NCBI GenBank assembly: GCA_023053685.1
Contig: JALIGW010000004.1
Location: forward strand, 81,277,898 to 81,341,897
DNA from: Diadophis punctatus similis
Lineage: Eukaryota > Chordata > Lepidosauria > Squamata > Dipsadidae
Length of the DNA: 64,000 nt
Reading direction: 5' to 3'
The notes beneath the pieces were generated by a model, which had not been told where the DNA came from, made no database searches, and worked only from the letters and a program-made list of their open reading frames with translations. Of the stretch, positions 35,201 through 44,100 are shown piece by piece; within the stretch, counting starts at the first letter, position 1, and each line of letters starts with the position of its first letter. The translations under genes and the position numbers were made by a program.

Positions 35201-37637
35201 GCATTTTTTTTTTCAAATTACCACTTTTGTTAAGACTGATATTTTATTCTGGAAAACACTGCGTGCAATTGGATCATTTTATGCATGTATGTCAGGGATG
35301 GGTTCTAACTTACCTCGCTGCCGGTTTGCTTCCTCCCGCGCTGTGTGGCCGCGCCTCATGGGCATGTGTGTGCAAAGCAAGCAAGCGCATGCGCAGTGCC
35401 AAAAAAAACCCCAAATTTTTTTTAAAAAGAAGAAGCCAAAAACAAGATGGCGATGCATGCACAGTGCCGGAAAATCAAAAAAAAAATAAAAAAAAAAGCC
35501 AAAAACAAGATTGTGATGCATGCGCAGTGCCGGAAACTCAGCTTCTACACATGTGCAGAAGAAGAAAAACCCGGAAAAAATCCCCCCCAAAAAGATGGCG
35601 GCGTCCACGGACCAGCACCTACAGAACCGGTTCTGTGACATCATTGTGACATCACCAACAGTTTGCTACGGGTTCTATAGGTGCGAACCGGGAAGAACCC
35701 ACCTCTGATGTATGTAGTGAGCCAGTTGGCCTACCATAGTAGTTAAGGCACAAGGCTGGAACCCAGGAGATGGTGAGTTCTAGTCCCAACCATAGCCATG
35801 AAAACCAGCTGGGTGACTTTGGACCAATCACCAGGAGACGCTGAGTTCTAGATCTGCCATAGCCATGAAAGCCAGATGGGTGATTTTGGGCCAGTCACTT
35901 TCTCTCAAGCTGAACCCACCTCAAAAGGTTGTTGTTGTGGGGAAAATAGGAAGAATATTAGTTTTGCAGCCGCGTTCATTCAACCCACCAGCGTTTGCAC
36001 TTCAAAGCCAATTAATCCATGGTGATCACCACTTTCCCACCTGATAATCATTTGATCAGGACTCATCTTTACTTGAATTGGCACTTTCACACAAGGCCTT
36101 TGCACTGTTCCATGAACCGGTGCGTAATTAATTATACGATATTATATTAGCTTTGGAGGACTAATCTAAACCAGGGCTCCCAAACCACAAGGTGGACTGT
36201 GCCGAAAACTCTGGTCACATGACTGTGAGATATTCCAATTGGCGGTAAATGGGAACCAGCTGCCAAGCATTCAAATGCAGTCACATGACTCGGAGGTGGC
36301 TGTCACGATGTGAATATTGTCAGTTTGTGCATCTCTATGTTTTTCTACTGTTTCTTATATTTATGGTCAAGCAGACGTATGATATATTCTACTACGCATG
36401 TCTGCATTCCTGAAGTCAACTCCTTCTCTTTTCTCTCCGCCATTTCTACCAAGGTAGAACTGATTTATTTCCTTAGCCGATAAGATGTAGTCTAATAAGG
36501 ATTTTTTATTACTTTTCTACTGAAATAAATATTTTTTTAATTAGATTTGAATCTCGGGTTTTATTTTCTAAGTCAGAATGTTTTCAAAAGGGAAGCGACG
36601 ATCCATCGACCTCCAGAGGATTTATTTCTCCGCTAACAGTGGCGGCCCTTGGAAATACGGAAGCGGGTAGGAAGTAGGTCTGGGGAGCTCTGTTGTAACT
36701 TTGAATGGTCGCTAAGCGAGGACTGCCTGTACAGATCATTAATATTGTTGTAACGTTTTTGAAGTTGGCAACAAGTGAAGAAAAACACCGGCTTCAGTGT
36801 TCATACTGGTGGGCTTGCTTAAAGTTGACTGTGCAAACTGGTTAAAAGCCCAGGGCCATTCATAGTAAAGTAGAGGTATTCCTTTTATTGAAAACTTTCG
36901 ATACTAGAGGATGATATTCTTGATAAAATACAGCTTGCAAATGGAACAAAAGAGTCATTATTTATTTATTTTATTTACTGTATTTTTCGGAGTATAAGAC
37001 GCACCCTTTTCCTCCCTAAAAGTGGCTGAAAATTTGGATGCGTCTTATACTCTGAATGTAGCTTTTTCGAAGCTTTTTTTCCAGCCCTAACTAGGTGCTA
37101 ACTATCTTCCCAGCTCTTACCGGCTTGCAGGCTCTTTCATTGTTACTCTCTCCGAAGAAGGTTTTTTTAAGTCCTAACCAGGGGATAAAATAATGTGCTG
37201 AAGCTGACCAGACTAAGGACGCTAGCCAGATGAATACCTGGTAGGCAGATTCCCCCCCCCCTATTTTCCTCCCCAAAAACTAAGGTCTTATACTCCGAAA
37301 AATACGGTATTTATTTGTTCAGATTTGTATGCCGCCCAACTCCCAGGGGACTCTGGACGGCTTACAGCAAAGAGAAAACATGTGAATGAACAAATAGGTA
37401 AAATTTGAAAGCTACATCCAGCTGGTTTTCATTACTGGGTGAAGGCAAGCATGAGGCTGGCGGATTAGGCAGAGATAAATGGGCACAATCTGAAAACAGC
37501 ACTTACTTTGAATACCTAACCATAGGAGCACAGATTTTCACGACGGGTGCTGAATGAAACAAATCAACTGGATTTTTTAGTGGAGACCATCCCATTTGCC
37601 CGGAGAGACTGGAGTCAGCAATGTTATCAGGCCACAT
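28994..37637 (-). CDS. DUS4L: DUS4L, tRNA dihydrouridine synthase 4-like (whole gene, 6 coding exons)
   Basis: Coding exons on the minus strand: 37507-37637, 35028-35149, 33564-33681, 32085-32207, 30661-30887, 28994-29244. They sum to 972 nt, 323 aa plus stop, against 317 aa recalled for human. All junctions are GT-AG with matching phases. The enzyme reduces uridine to dihydrouridine in the tRNA D-loop (positions 20a/20b in the yeast Dus4 family) using FMN and NAD(P)H. Visible motifs are KICAPMVRYSK (FMN-barrel start), CDLCYTPMIIAADFV, GVDLNCGCPQRWAMAEGYGA, the catalytic Cys in GACLINKP (about residue 134), VHGRSVEERHQPVHY, IPVVANGDV and GVMVARGLLANPALF. The N-terminus differs from the human one and the ATG follows the acceptor directly. 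It is in tandem with BCAP29 and head to head with CBLL1. Confidence 0.96.
29520..30150 (+). pseudogene. L1 ORF2 3' relic
   Basis: Plus frames give AELFLLGIFKGQYSQSIKYQ, RIVYAQNWKNPNIP and SDYYVVWEKWYNWTNN, all typical of the last part of L1 ORF2, separated by frameshifts. The tail is AATAAAAATAAATAAATAAA. It lies in DUS4L intron 5. Confidence 0.8.
30364..30498. mobile_element. MITE-B foldback palindrome with 8-bp duplication
   Basis: CAGGGGTCCCCAAACTTGG starts a palindrome with its centre near 30429. Flanks CCATATAA (30356-30363) and CTATATAA (30499-30506) match at seven of eight bases. Confidence 0.9.
30661..30887 (-). CDS. DUS4L: DUS4L coding exon 5
   Basis: It encodes IHEDLKRTVDLCQKAESAGV, SWISVHGRSVEERHQPVHYD and SIPVVANGDVKFMKDVEAIH, covering the conserved HGR and NGD motifs. 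Acceptor ACGGAAG is weak for the pyrimidine tract, but both phases fit. Donor GATG|GTGAGA. Confidence 0.94.
31008..31685 (+). mobile_element. hAT element with perfect 8-bp duplication and transposase start
   Basis: Ends CAGTGTTTCCCAAAGTG and TTTGGGAAACACTG are inverted. CTGTAGAT flanks both sides exactly (31000-31007 and 31686-31693). Near 31504 a plus frame begins MDRWLKSGTTKPKES and stops after about 22 codons, resembling the N-terminus of hAT/ZBED-type transposases. The rest of the gene is deleted, so it is a non-autonomous derivative. It lies in DUS4L intron 4. Confidence 0.9.
31715..31905 (+). mobile_element. SINE-1, 5'-truncated
   Basis: Box B GAGTTCGATCCTGACC is present and box A is lost. 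The body and AAGTCTAAGTGCTATTGCTA tail are intact. In DUS4L intron 4, about 20 bp after the hAT element. Confidence 0.8.
32085..32207 (-). CDS. DUS4L: DUS4L coding exon 4 (catalytic Cys)
   Basis: It encodes RWAMAEGYGACLINKPHLIQ and EMVRSVRNQVEKPTFSVSIK. The Cys of GAC-L is the conserved general acid of Dus enzymes. Acceptor CTTCCAG, donor TACG|GTAAGC. Confidence 0.97.
32563..32935. mobile_element. MITE-C hAT element with perfect 8-bp duplication
   Basis: It begins CCGTGATGGCGAACCTATG and ends AAGGTTCGCCAACACTG. TCATAGAA flanks both sides (32555-32562 and 32936-32943). The interior is GC-rich with many GCATGTGCG-like blocks. In DUS4L intron 3. Confidence 0.9.
33208..33435 (+). mobile_element. 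SINE-1 (tRNA-derived)
   Basis: Full-length copy with box A TGGCGCAGTGGTTAGAAT and box B AGTTCGATTCTCACC, ending GTGCTGTTGCTATT. In DUS4L intron 3, 130 bp from the exon 3 donor side. Confidence 0.87.
33564..33681 (-). CDS. DUS4L: DUS4L coding exon 3
   Basis: It encodes DHPLIVQFAAKEAQVLADAA and GVDLNCGCPQ, part of the FMN/substrate site. Acceptor TTTTACAG, donor CAAAG|GTAAGT. Confidence 0.96.
34276..34767. mobile_element. MITE-E element
   Basis: Ends CAGAGGTGGATTCC and, in reverse complement, AGAGGTGGTATTC. Both lead to CCGGTTCGGACCGGTT-like blocks. It contains GGTGACGTCACG, a CRE-like palindrome. In DUS4L intron 2. Confidence 0.8.
35028..35149 (-). CDS. DUS4L: DUS4L coding exon 2
   Basis: It encodes LSFRTLVRKYDCDLCYTPM then IIAADFVRSLKARHSEFTTN. 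Acceptor ATTTGTAG, donor CCAAG|GTGAGT. Confidence 0.96.
35293..35707. mobile_element. MITE-E element with perfect 8-bp duplication
   Basis: It begins CAGGGATGGGTTC and ends GAACCCACCTCTG. ATGTATGT flanks both sides (35285-35292 and 35708-35715). In DUS4L intron 1. The Lys-rich plus frames inside are by-products of A-runs. Confidence 0.9.
35716..36170. other. Intronic, partly repeated tract
   Basis: Two tandem variants of a block with GGAGACGCTGAGTTCTAG / GGAGATGGTGAGTTCTAG and CATAGCCATGAAAACCAGC lie at about 35760-35900. The rest is unremarkable DUS4L intron 1. Confidence 0.5.
36180..36735. mobile_element. MITE-A-like copy interrupted by a solo LTR
   Basis: The left part ends at 36300 and the right part resumes at 36639, ending TTGTAACTTTGAATGGTCGC and TAAGCGAGGACTGCCTGT. 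The solo LTR lies between. Confidence 0.7.
36301..36638 (+). mobile_element. Solo LTR (LTR-1) with perfect 5-bp duplication
   Basis: It starts TGTCACGATGTGAATATTG and ends TCCGCTAACA (TG...CA). GTGGC lies on both sides (36296-36300 and 36639-36643). AAATAAATATTTTTTTAATT supplies a poly(A) signal. The 60582-60911 LTR is the same family. No internal retroviral or retrotransposon genes are present. Confidence 0.88.
36977..37308. mobile_element. MITE-D element
   Basis: ACTGTATTTTTCGGAGTATA at the left and TCCGAAAAATACGGT at the right. Inner blocks GACGCACCC and GATGCGTCTTATACTC. In DUS4L intron 1. Confidence 0.85.
37507..37637 (-). CDS. DUS4L: DUS4L coding exon 1
   Basis: Acceptor TTTCGTAG is followed at once by ATG, so translation starts at the first exon base. 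It encodes MWPDNIADSSLSGQMGW onward to VVKICAPMVRYSK. Donor TCAAA|GTAAGT. The upstream leader exon stays open in this frame but offers no in-frame ATG. Confidence 0.93.
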
Positions 37638-38039
37638 CTACGAAACAAAATTTTAAGAAGGGAACGTATTAACAATTTCCCTAATTTCCATCGCCATCTC
37701 CTGGATTATGAAACTGAACGCTCACAATCCCGAGTTTGATTCTGACGGCTCCAAACTCAGCTCCCTACCTAGGAGCCATCTGATGAACAGTCTTGAAATG
37801 TCTTAATTACACATTTTTTTGGGAAAATAAAAACAAAGGAGAAACCTGAAAGCGGGGCAGGGCACATCCGAAAGAGATTCATAAGGATTAAAAATAATTA
37901 TTGATAACTTTGTTTTATAAAGGAAGAACCAAGGACAAAACCAAGAAAATAGTCATGAAATCACATAAATCTAAAGGACAGCTTTCTGAAATAAAAATGC
38001 TGTCTTTTATCCTATAATTAAGCCCCAAATTCAGTGTAA

Positions 38040-38290
38040 CAATCCGGGTCAGCATTTCTCAATCCTGGCAACTTTATGATGGGTGGACTTCAAGTCCCAG
38101 AATCCCTTTACTGGCTGGAGGATTCTGGGAGTTGAAGTCCACCCATCACAAAGTTGGCGAGGTTGAGAAACGCTGGATTATATGCAGGCCACATACAATT
38201 CCAAGAATTCCCCAGCCAGCTAGGGAATTCTGGGAGTTCCACAAGTCTTTTAAATTGGCAAAGGTTGAGAAATGCTGGAAGCCATCAATT
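38040..38290. mobile_element. MITE-B palindromes, one and a half copies
   Basis: GGTGGACTTCAAGTCCCAGA is mirrored by TCTGGGAGTTGAAGTCCACC near 38105. A second partial palindrome follows to about 38275. Confidence 0.75.
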
Positions 38291-38324
38291 CCAGCCTGAG
38301 CATATATGTCCTCTAATTTATTTT

Positions 38325-38992
<668 letters not shown>

Positions 38993-38999
38993 GAAAAAA

Positions 39000-39745
39000 G
39001 CAACAGCAGCAACAGAGGTAACAAAACATCTGCTGCGGTCATCTTTTGCAACATCAACCGCTGCATTATCACCAATGCCGTATTCACACGTGAACAATAC
39101 ACACGAATGCAAAATGCTTGCCTTACTACGTGTTTAGGTTCAGTCCAACCTCCCCAAAAAATCTGCCCGCGCGGTAGAGAGAAAAGAGACGCAGCATTTG
39201 CCCCAATTTAAGAGAATGAATAATAAACTACTGGGCAAAGGGATGCACGACCTTAATTTCTGCTAAAAACCCGAAGAAAATTCCCGTTCTCGCCTCCTTT
39301 GCAGCTCTTTGCTGAAAATGCGCCCTATTGGACAGCGCCTAATCCTTAATTCCGGTGCAAGCAAGAGATCAGAGCTTGCTCTAATTTTATATCTCTACGC
39401 AGGGTCCCGTTGAATTGCTGCCGCTTTGGCCGATCGGAAAAGGCAGATTCACACGAGCTGCCTTGACTTTCGAGTCCCTTATTCGCCCAGGATTCTTCCA
39501 ATCTCTTCCGGGGTGGAAGTGGGGGTGGGGGGTGGGGGTGGCGATGAGGCTTGCCTGAATGAATCATAAAAGTCGGAATGATGCTTTTTGAGCTGGAGTG
39601 ATCTTAAAGTGTGGATGGAGTTTCTGCACAGGACCGGGTGGATTTTGACTTGGAAGCATTCAAAGATTTTTGCAAGCCCCAGCAGCACCTCCAAGTTGCC
39701 ACTTGCAATATGATGCATTTATCCATCCCTCCTTTCTTCCAAGAA
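39000..39745. other. Unique-looking intronic sequence
   Basis: No repeat or gene signal is recognised between the pyrimidine tract and the ATAG array, apart from a G-rich stretch near 39518-39540. Confidence 0.5.
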
Positions 39746-39766
39746 CTATATGATAGATAGATGGAT

Positions 39767-39840
<74 letters not shown>

Positions 39841-40166
39841 CAGATAGACAGATAAAATAGATAGATGATAGATAATAAATTTATGGAGGATAGATGATAC
39901 ATAGATGAGATCGGTAGATGAAATTGATAGATGATAGATGATTGATAGAGATAAGATAGATAGATAGATAGAGACAGAGATAGATAGAGAGAGAGAGAGA
40001 GAGAGATAGAGAGAGAGAGAGATGAGAGAGAGAGATGATGGATAGATGGATGGATAGATGAAATAGATAGATGACAGATAATAAATTTATGGATGATAAA
40101 TATAGATGATACATAGATGAGATCGGTAGATGAAATTGATAGATGATAGAGATAAGATAGAGACAG

Positions 40167-40217
<51 letters not shown>

Positions 40218-40426
40218 GATGAGAGAGAGAGAGAGAGAGAGAGATGATGGATAGATGGATGGATGGATGGACAGATGAAATAGATAGATGACCGATAATA
40301 AATTTATGGATGATAAATATAGATGATACATAGATGAGGTCGATAGATGAAATTGATAGATAGATACCGTAGATAGATAGATAGATGATAGATAATAAAT
40401 TGATGGATGATATAGATGATAGATAG

Positions 40427-40519
<93 letters not shown>

Positions 40520-40520
40520 T
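39746..40520. repeat. (ATAG)n compound array with higher-order unit
   Basis: Runs of GATA are separated by a recurring longer block containing TAATAAATTTATGGATGATA and GATGATACATAGATGAG (near 39880, 40080, 40300), plus GA-rich segments. About three higher-order units of about 200 bp. Minus frames of Ser/Ile/Tyr/Leu are by-products. Confidence 0.95.
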
Positions 40521-40589
40521 ATATACAGCCTCCAATTTTCTTTTTCTCTCTAGATAAACGTTTCTCAACACTGATTACTTTAAGATACA

Positions 40590-40770
40590 GTATAGGTAGC
40601 TCTCCGTTTGCAACAGTTTCTCTTAGTGGCTGTTCGAAGTTACAAAGGCACTGGAAAAAGTGACTTATGACCGTTTTTCGCACTTATGACCATTACAGCA
40701 ACCCCATGGTCAACGCTGACTGGGGAATTCTGAGATTTGAAGTCCACACATCTTAAAAGTTGCTACGATT
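40590..40770. mobile_element. MITE-A and MITE-B fragments
   Basis: TAGGTAGCTCTCCGTTTGCA to ACCCCATGGTCA is a MITE-A end. TGGGGAATTCTGAGATTTGA to 40770 is half of a MITE-B arm. Confidence 0.6.
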
Positions 40771-40820
40771 GAAAACACTGATAAAAAAACACCCCCCCTC
40801 CCCGTCTTGACATCTCTTAC

Positions 40821-41000
40821 CTGAAGTCGGGGCTCAGTTCTACCGGAATACTTGATCCCATTTAAACCAAATTTAGATTTCTCCCCTCTAAAGTTTCCCA
40901 ATGTTTTTTCCCCCTCTATGGGCCACTCTCTGTCGAGTTCTTCTAATGCGCAGGCGCAAAAGGAACTCGGAAGCGCCGTATCCGCCAGCAAGGCTGTTAC
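40821..41000 (-). other. DUS4L: DUS4L noncoding first exon
   Basis: A strong donor CTTCAG|GTAAGA ends the exon at 40821 on the minus strand, in CpG-rich DNA. The only acceptor needed is that of the ATG-bearing exon at 37637. The 5' end near 41000 is approximate. Confidence 0.65.
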
Positions 41001-41117
41001 ACCTCTATAACTCCGCTGCGTCTCTCCGCTCTCCCGTTCCCTCACCCGTCAGTTTCCGGCCACGCCCACCCCGTCGGTGCGAGCTACTTCCGGTCCCAGA
41101 GTGCCCTAGGCCGAATC
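40930..41117. promoter_or_regulatory. Bidirectional CpG promoter of DUS4L and CBLL1
   Basis: TATA-less, CpG-rich. An NRF1-like TGCGCAGGCGCA lies at 40947-40958, an ETS/GABP-type ACTTCCGG at 41086-41093 and a GC box-like CCACGCCCACCCC near 41060. These are typical of housekeeping divergent promoters. The CpG island extends into CBLL1 intron 1 to about 41.5 kb. Confidence 0.75.
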
Positions 41118-41130
41118 ATGGACCACAATG
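41118..41130 (+). CDS. CBLL1: CBLL1 coding exon 1
   Basis: Thirteen coding bases (Met-Asp-His-Asn plus one base) before donor AATG|GTGAGC. The split codon joins exon 2 to give [15 protein letters not shown], matching the family N-terminus. Confidence 0.9.
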
Positions 41131-44100
41131 GTGAGCGGGGAGATGCGGGGAGCTCCGTTTAAACCCAGCCGGTCGCGCTCCGTCGTCCCGGCCGCCCGGG
41201 TTCCACTTCCGAGCGGGGATGGCGCGGGGTTTCGGGCGCGGAGGCCTAGCGCGCTGAGGCGGGGAAGCCCCGGAGCCGAGTGCGGCCTACCTCGGCCTGG
41301 TTCCGGATGGGCCCGAGAGGCCTTTTCCATAGGAAGCCGGCTCGTCGGGTTGTGTCAGTGCCCGTCGTCGTGCTGAGGGCCGCCTCTCGGGCAGCACCAG
41401 GCCCGTCCCTCGCGGCCTGGCTTCGTTTGGACTTCCCTTCCCCTCCCAGGCTTGGTGGGCCCGAGGCGGGTGTTGGGGCTCTCCATAGACGCCCTGCTTC
41501 CCTTCTCCCTCTTTTTGACAGGCCAGTTGGCGCCTTCCCCGTTTTCTTGAGTGCTTCTCCAACCTGGCCACTGGGTGTGGACTACAGTTCCCAGAATTCC
41601 CCATGCTGGCTGGGGAATCAATCAGAATGGAGCTGGAAGGGACCTTGGAGGTCTTCTAGTCCAGCCCATTGCTCAAGCAGGAGACCCTGTACCATTTGAG
41701 ACAAGTGGCTGTCCAGTCTCTTAAAAACCTCCAGTGAGATTCAATCAATCAGAATAGAGCTGGAAGGGACCTTGGAGGTCTTCTAGTCCAGCCTGTTGAT
41801 CAAGCAGGAGACCTTGTACCATTTGAGACAAGTGGCTGTCCAGTCTCTTCTTAAAAGTCCAGTGAAATTGAATCAATCAGTCAGTCAGTCAGTCAATCAG
41901 AATAGAGCTGGGAGGGACCTTGCACGAGATCCTAGATCCGTGATGGCGAACCTATGGCACACGTGCCTGAATTGGCACACGGAGCCATGTTACCTGGCAC
42001 GCACAGCGTCGCCCATTCCTCTTCCGGGTTTCTGGCACACCTGCGCACGTGACGATCAGCTGGCTTTTGTGCGTGCGGCAGTGCCGGAAACTGGAAGAGC
42101 TGGTCTTCCGTTTTCTGGCGGGTGCATGCCCCCTGGGCTGCTCCTCTTCCTTGTCGTGGCCTAGATTAGCGCGTGCGTGCACAAAGTGCTCCCTTTTCAG
42201 CACTTGGTGCTGCGCGCACGCGCTCCCTTAAGGTTTGCCATCACTGTCCTAGACCATTTCAGACAGGTGGCCGTCCAGCCTCTTAAAAACCTCCAGTGTT
42301 GGAGCACCCACAATTTCTGAAGGCAAGCTGTTCCACTGATTTATTGTTTTCACTGTTAGGAAATTTCTCCTTAGTTCTAGGTTGCTTCTCTCCTTGATTA
42401 GTTTCCACCCATTCCTTTTTGTCTTGCCTTCAGGGGCTTTGGAGAACAGGTTGACCCCCCCTCTTCTTTGTGGTAGCCCCTCAAATATTAGAACTCTGCT
42501 ATCATATCAGCCTAGTCCTTCTTTTCATGAAGTTAGGCATACCCAATTCCTGCAAATGTTCTTCATATGTTTTAGTCTCTGAGGTCCCCACTTCTAAAAG
42601 TTGCCAAGATTGAGAAACGCCGACAGGTAGCCCTCAATCTAACATCACAGTGCGGTCCAAAATTTATATTGCTAAGCGAGATAGTGAAGCGTGTTGTGCC
42701 CCACTTTGTGACCCTTTTGCTACAGTCCATAGGCGAATCACTCCAGTTGTTAAGTGAATTGTGCGGTCGTGAAGTGAATCTGGCTTCCCCCCCAATGACT
42801 TTGGTTATCAGAAGCCGGCTGGGAAGGTTACAAATAGTGATCCCATGACCCCAGGGCCAGTGCAACCGTCATAAATACATGCCAGTTGCCAAGCGTCTGA
42901 ATTTTGATCACTATGTGACTATGGGGACGCTGCCATAAAGTGTGAAAAAGGTCATAAGCCACTCTTTTCAGTGCCGTTGTAAAACTTCAAAGGGTCATTA
43001 AAGGAATCATCATAAGTCGAGGACTACCTGTACTTGAAAGAGACTCACCTGCTCCGCAGATCCATCCCTGATGGGAAAAGTTTGAAGGAAAGACTCTCTT
43101 TGGTTTGATTGCCTTCTTTACCCTGGCTTGCTCCCTTATTCTCGATTTTAGAGCCATCACAATCTGCTCCTCGGTGCCAAAAGACCAGTGGTGAAATGCT
43201 ACCGGTATGCCCCGGTTCGGGTGTACCAGTAGCGGCGGCCGCCGGTGGTTCAGAGAACCGGTGGCGGCAGTAGCGCAAGTCTCCGCCCACTCTCCCGGAC
43301 ATCACCATTTCCTTGTTTTTTACACTCTGCGCATGCGCAAAGCCTTCTGCGCTTGCGCAGAGGGTGAAAAAGTGTGCTTGACGGGGGCGCGCGTGCGCGC
43401 TTCCGAACCAGTAGGGAAGACAAGTAGATTTCACCGCTGCAAAAAGACCCAGTGTGACATCCCACCACCCTTCTTCCTGTTTTCTCCAACATGCTCCTAT
43501 CAGATGAGTTTGATCCACGGTTTCCATAAGTCCCAGCCATAGTGACCGTAATACCTGAAAATCGTAGTTGAAACACCTCTGGTGGGCATCGTTGCATGCC
43601 GTGACAGCCGTTAGGACATTTATGTTGCCTACAAAACTCGGGCAATCGAGTTTGCGTGGGAACGGAAGGCCTACGCTCAGAATTTGGGGGAAAGAAAACA
43701 ATTCCACCTTTGGCGAGGCCTACCCGTAAATACAAATCACCCAAGTAATTCAGGCAAAACAGAACAAAAAAGTGTTTGTTTAGGGAGGCTGAATATTTTT
43801 CAGTACGGAAATAAACAATACCTTTGGTATCTGTGATAGGTCAGAAAAGCAACAGAGATCAATAAGGCATTGGTTACATGTGAGATTTGAACAATAGTAA
43901 ACATTGATTCTGGATAATGTTGCTCTCTTTCCCGGCTGGGTTTGTATCTTTTAGATTTGCAAGTGTGTTCAAGGACGTTCAAAATACACTTTCTATCATT
44001 TAATTGCTGGACAAACAAGTTCTCGCATACCAAAAGGAATGTCCTTGGCTTAGAAGAAAAACATTCTTTATTTCCTAAAGTTAGAAAAAAGGCCTAGACA

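Noticed and set aside
39660..40683. Ile/Tyr/Leu/Ser frames of up to 303 codons
   Set aside because: Translation of the (ATAG)n array; several frames are open together.
40710..41045. N-terminal extension of DUS4L through the first exon
   Set aside because: The leader is open in frame with the ATG exon but has no in-frame ATG, only GTG. The exon 2 ATG gives a protein close to the family length.
41287..41604. Open frames in CBLL1 intron 1 start
   Set aside because: GC-rich island sequence with few stops; no similarity and no splice support. CBLL1 exon 1 continues directly to exon 2 in phase.
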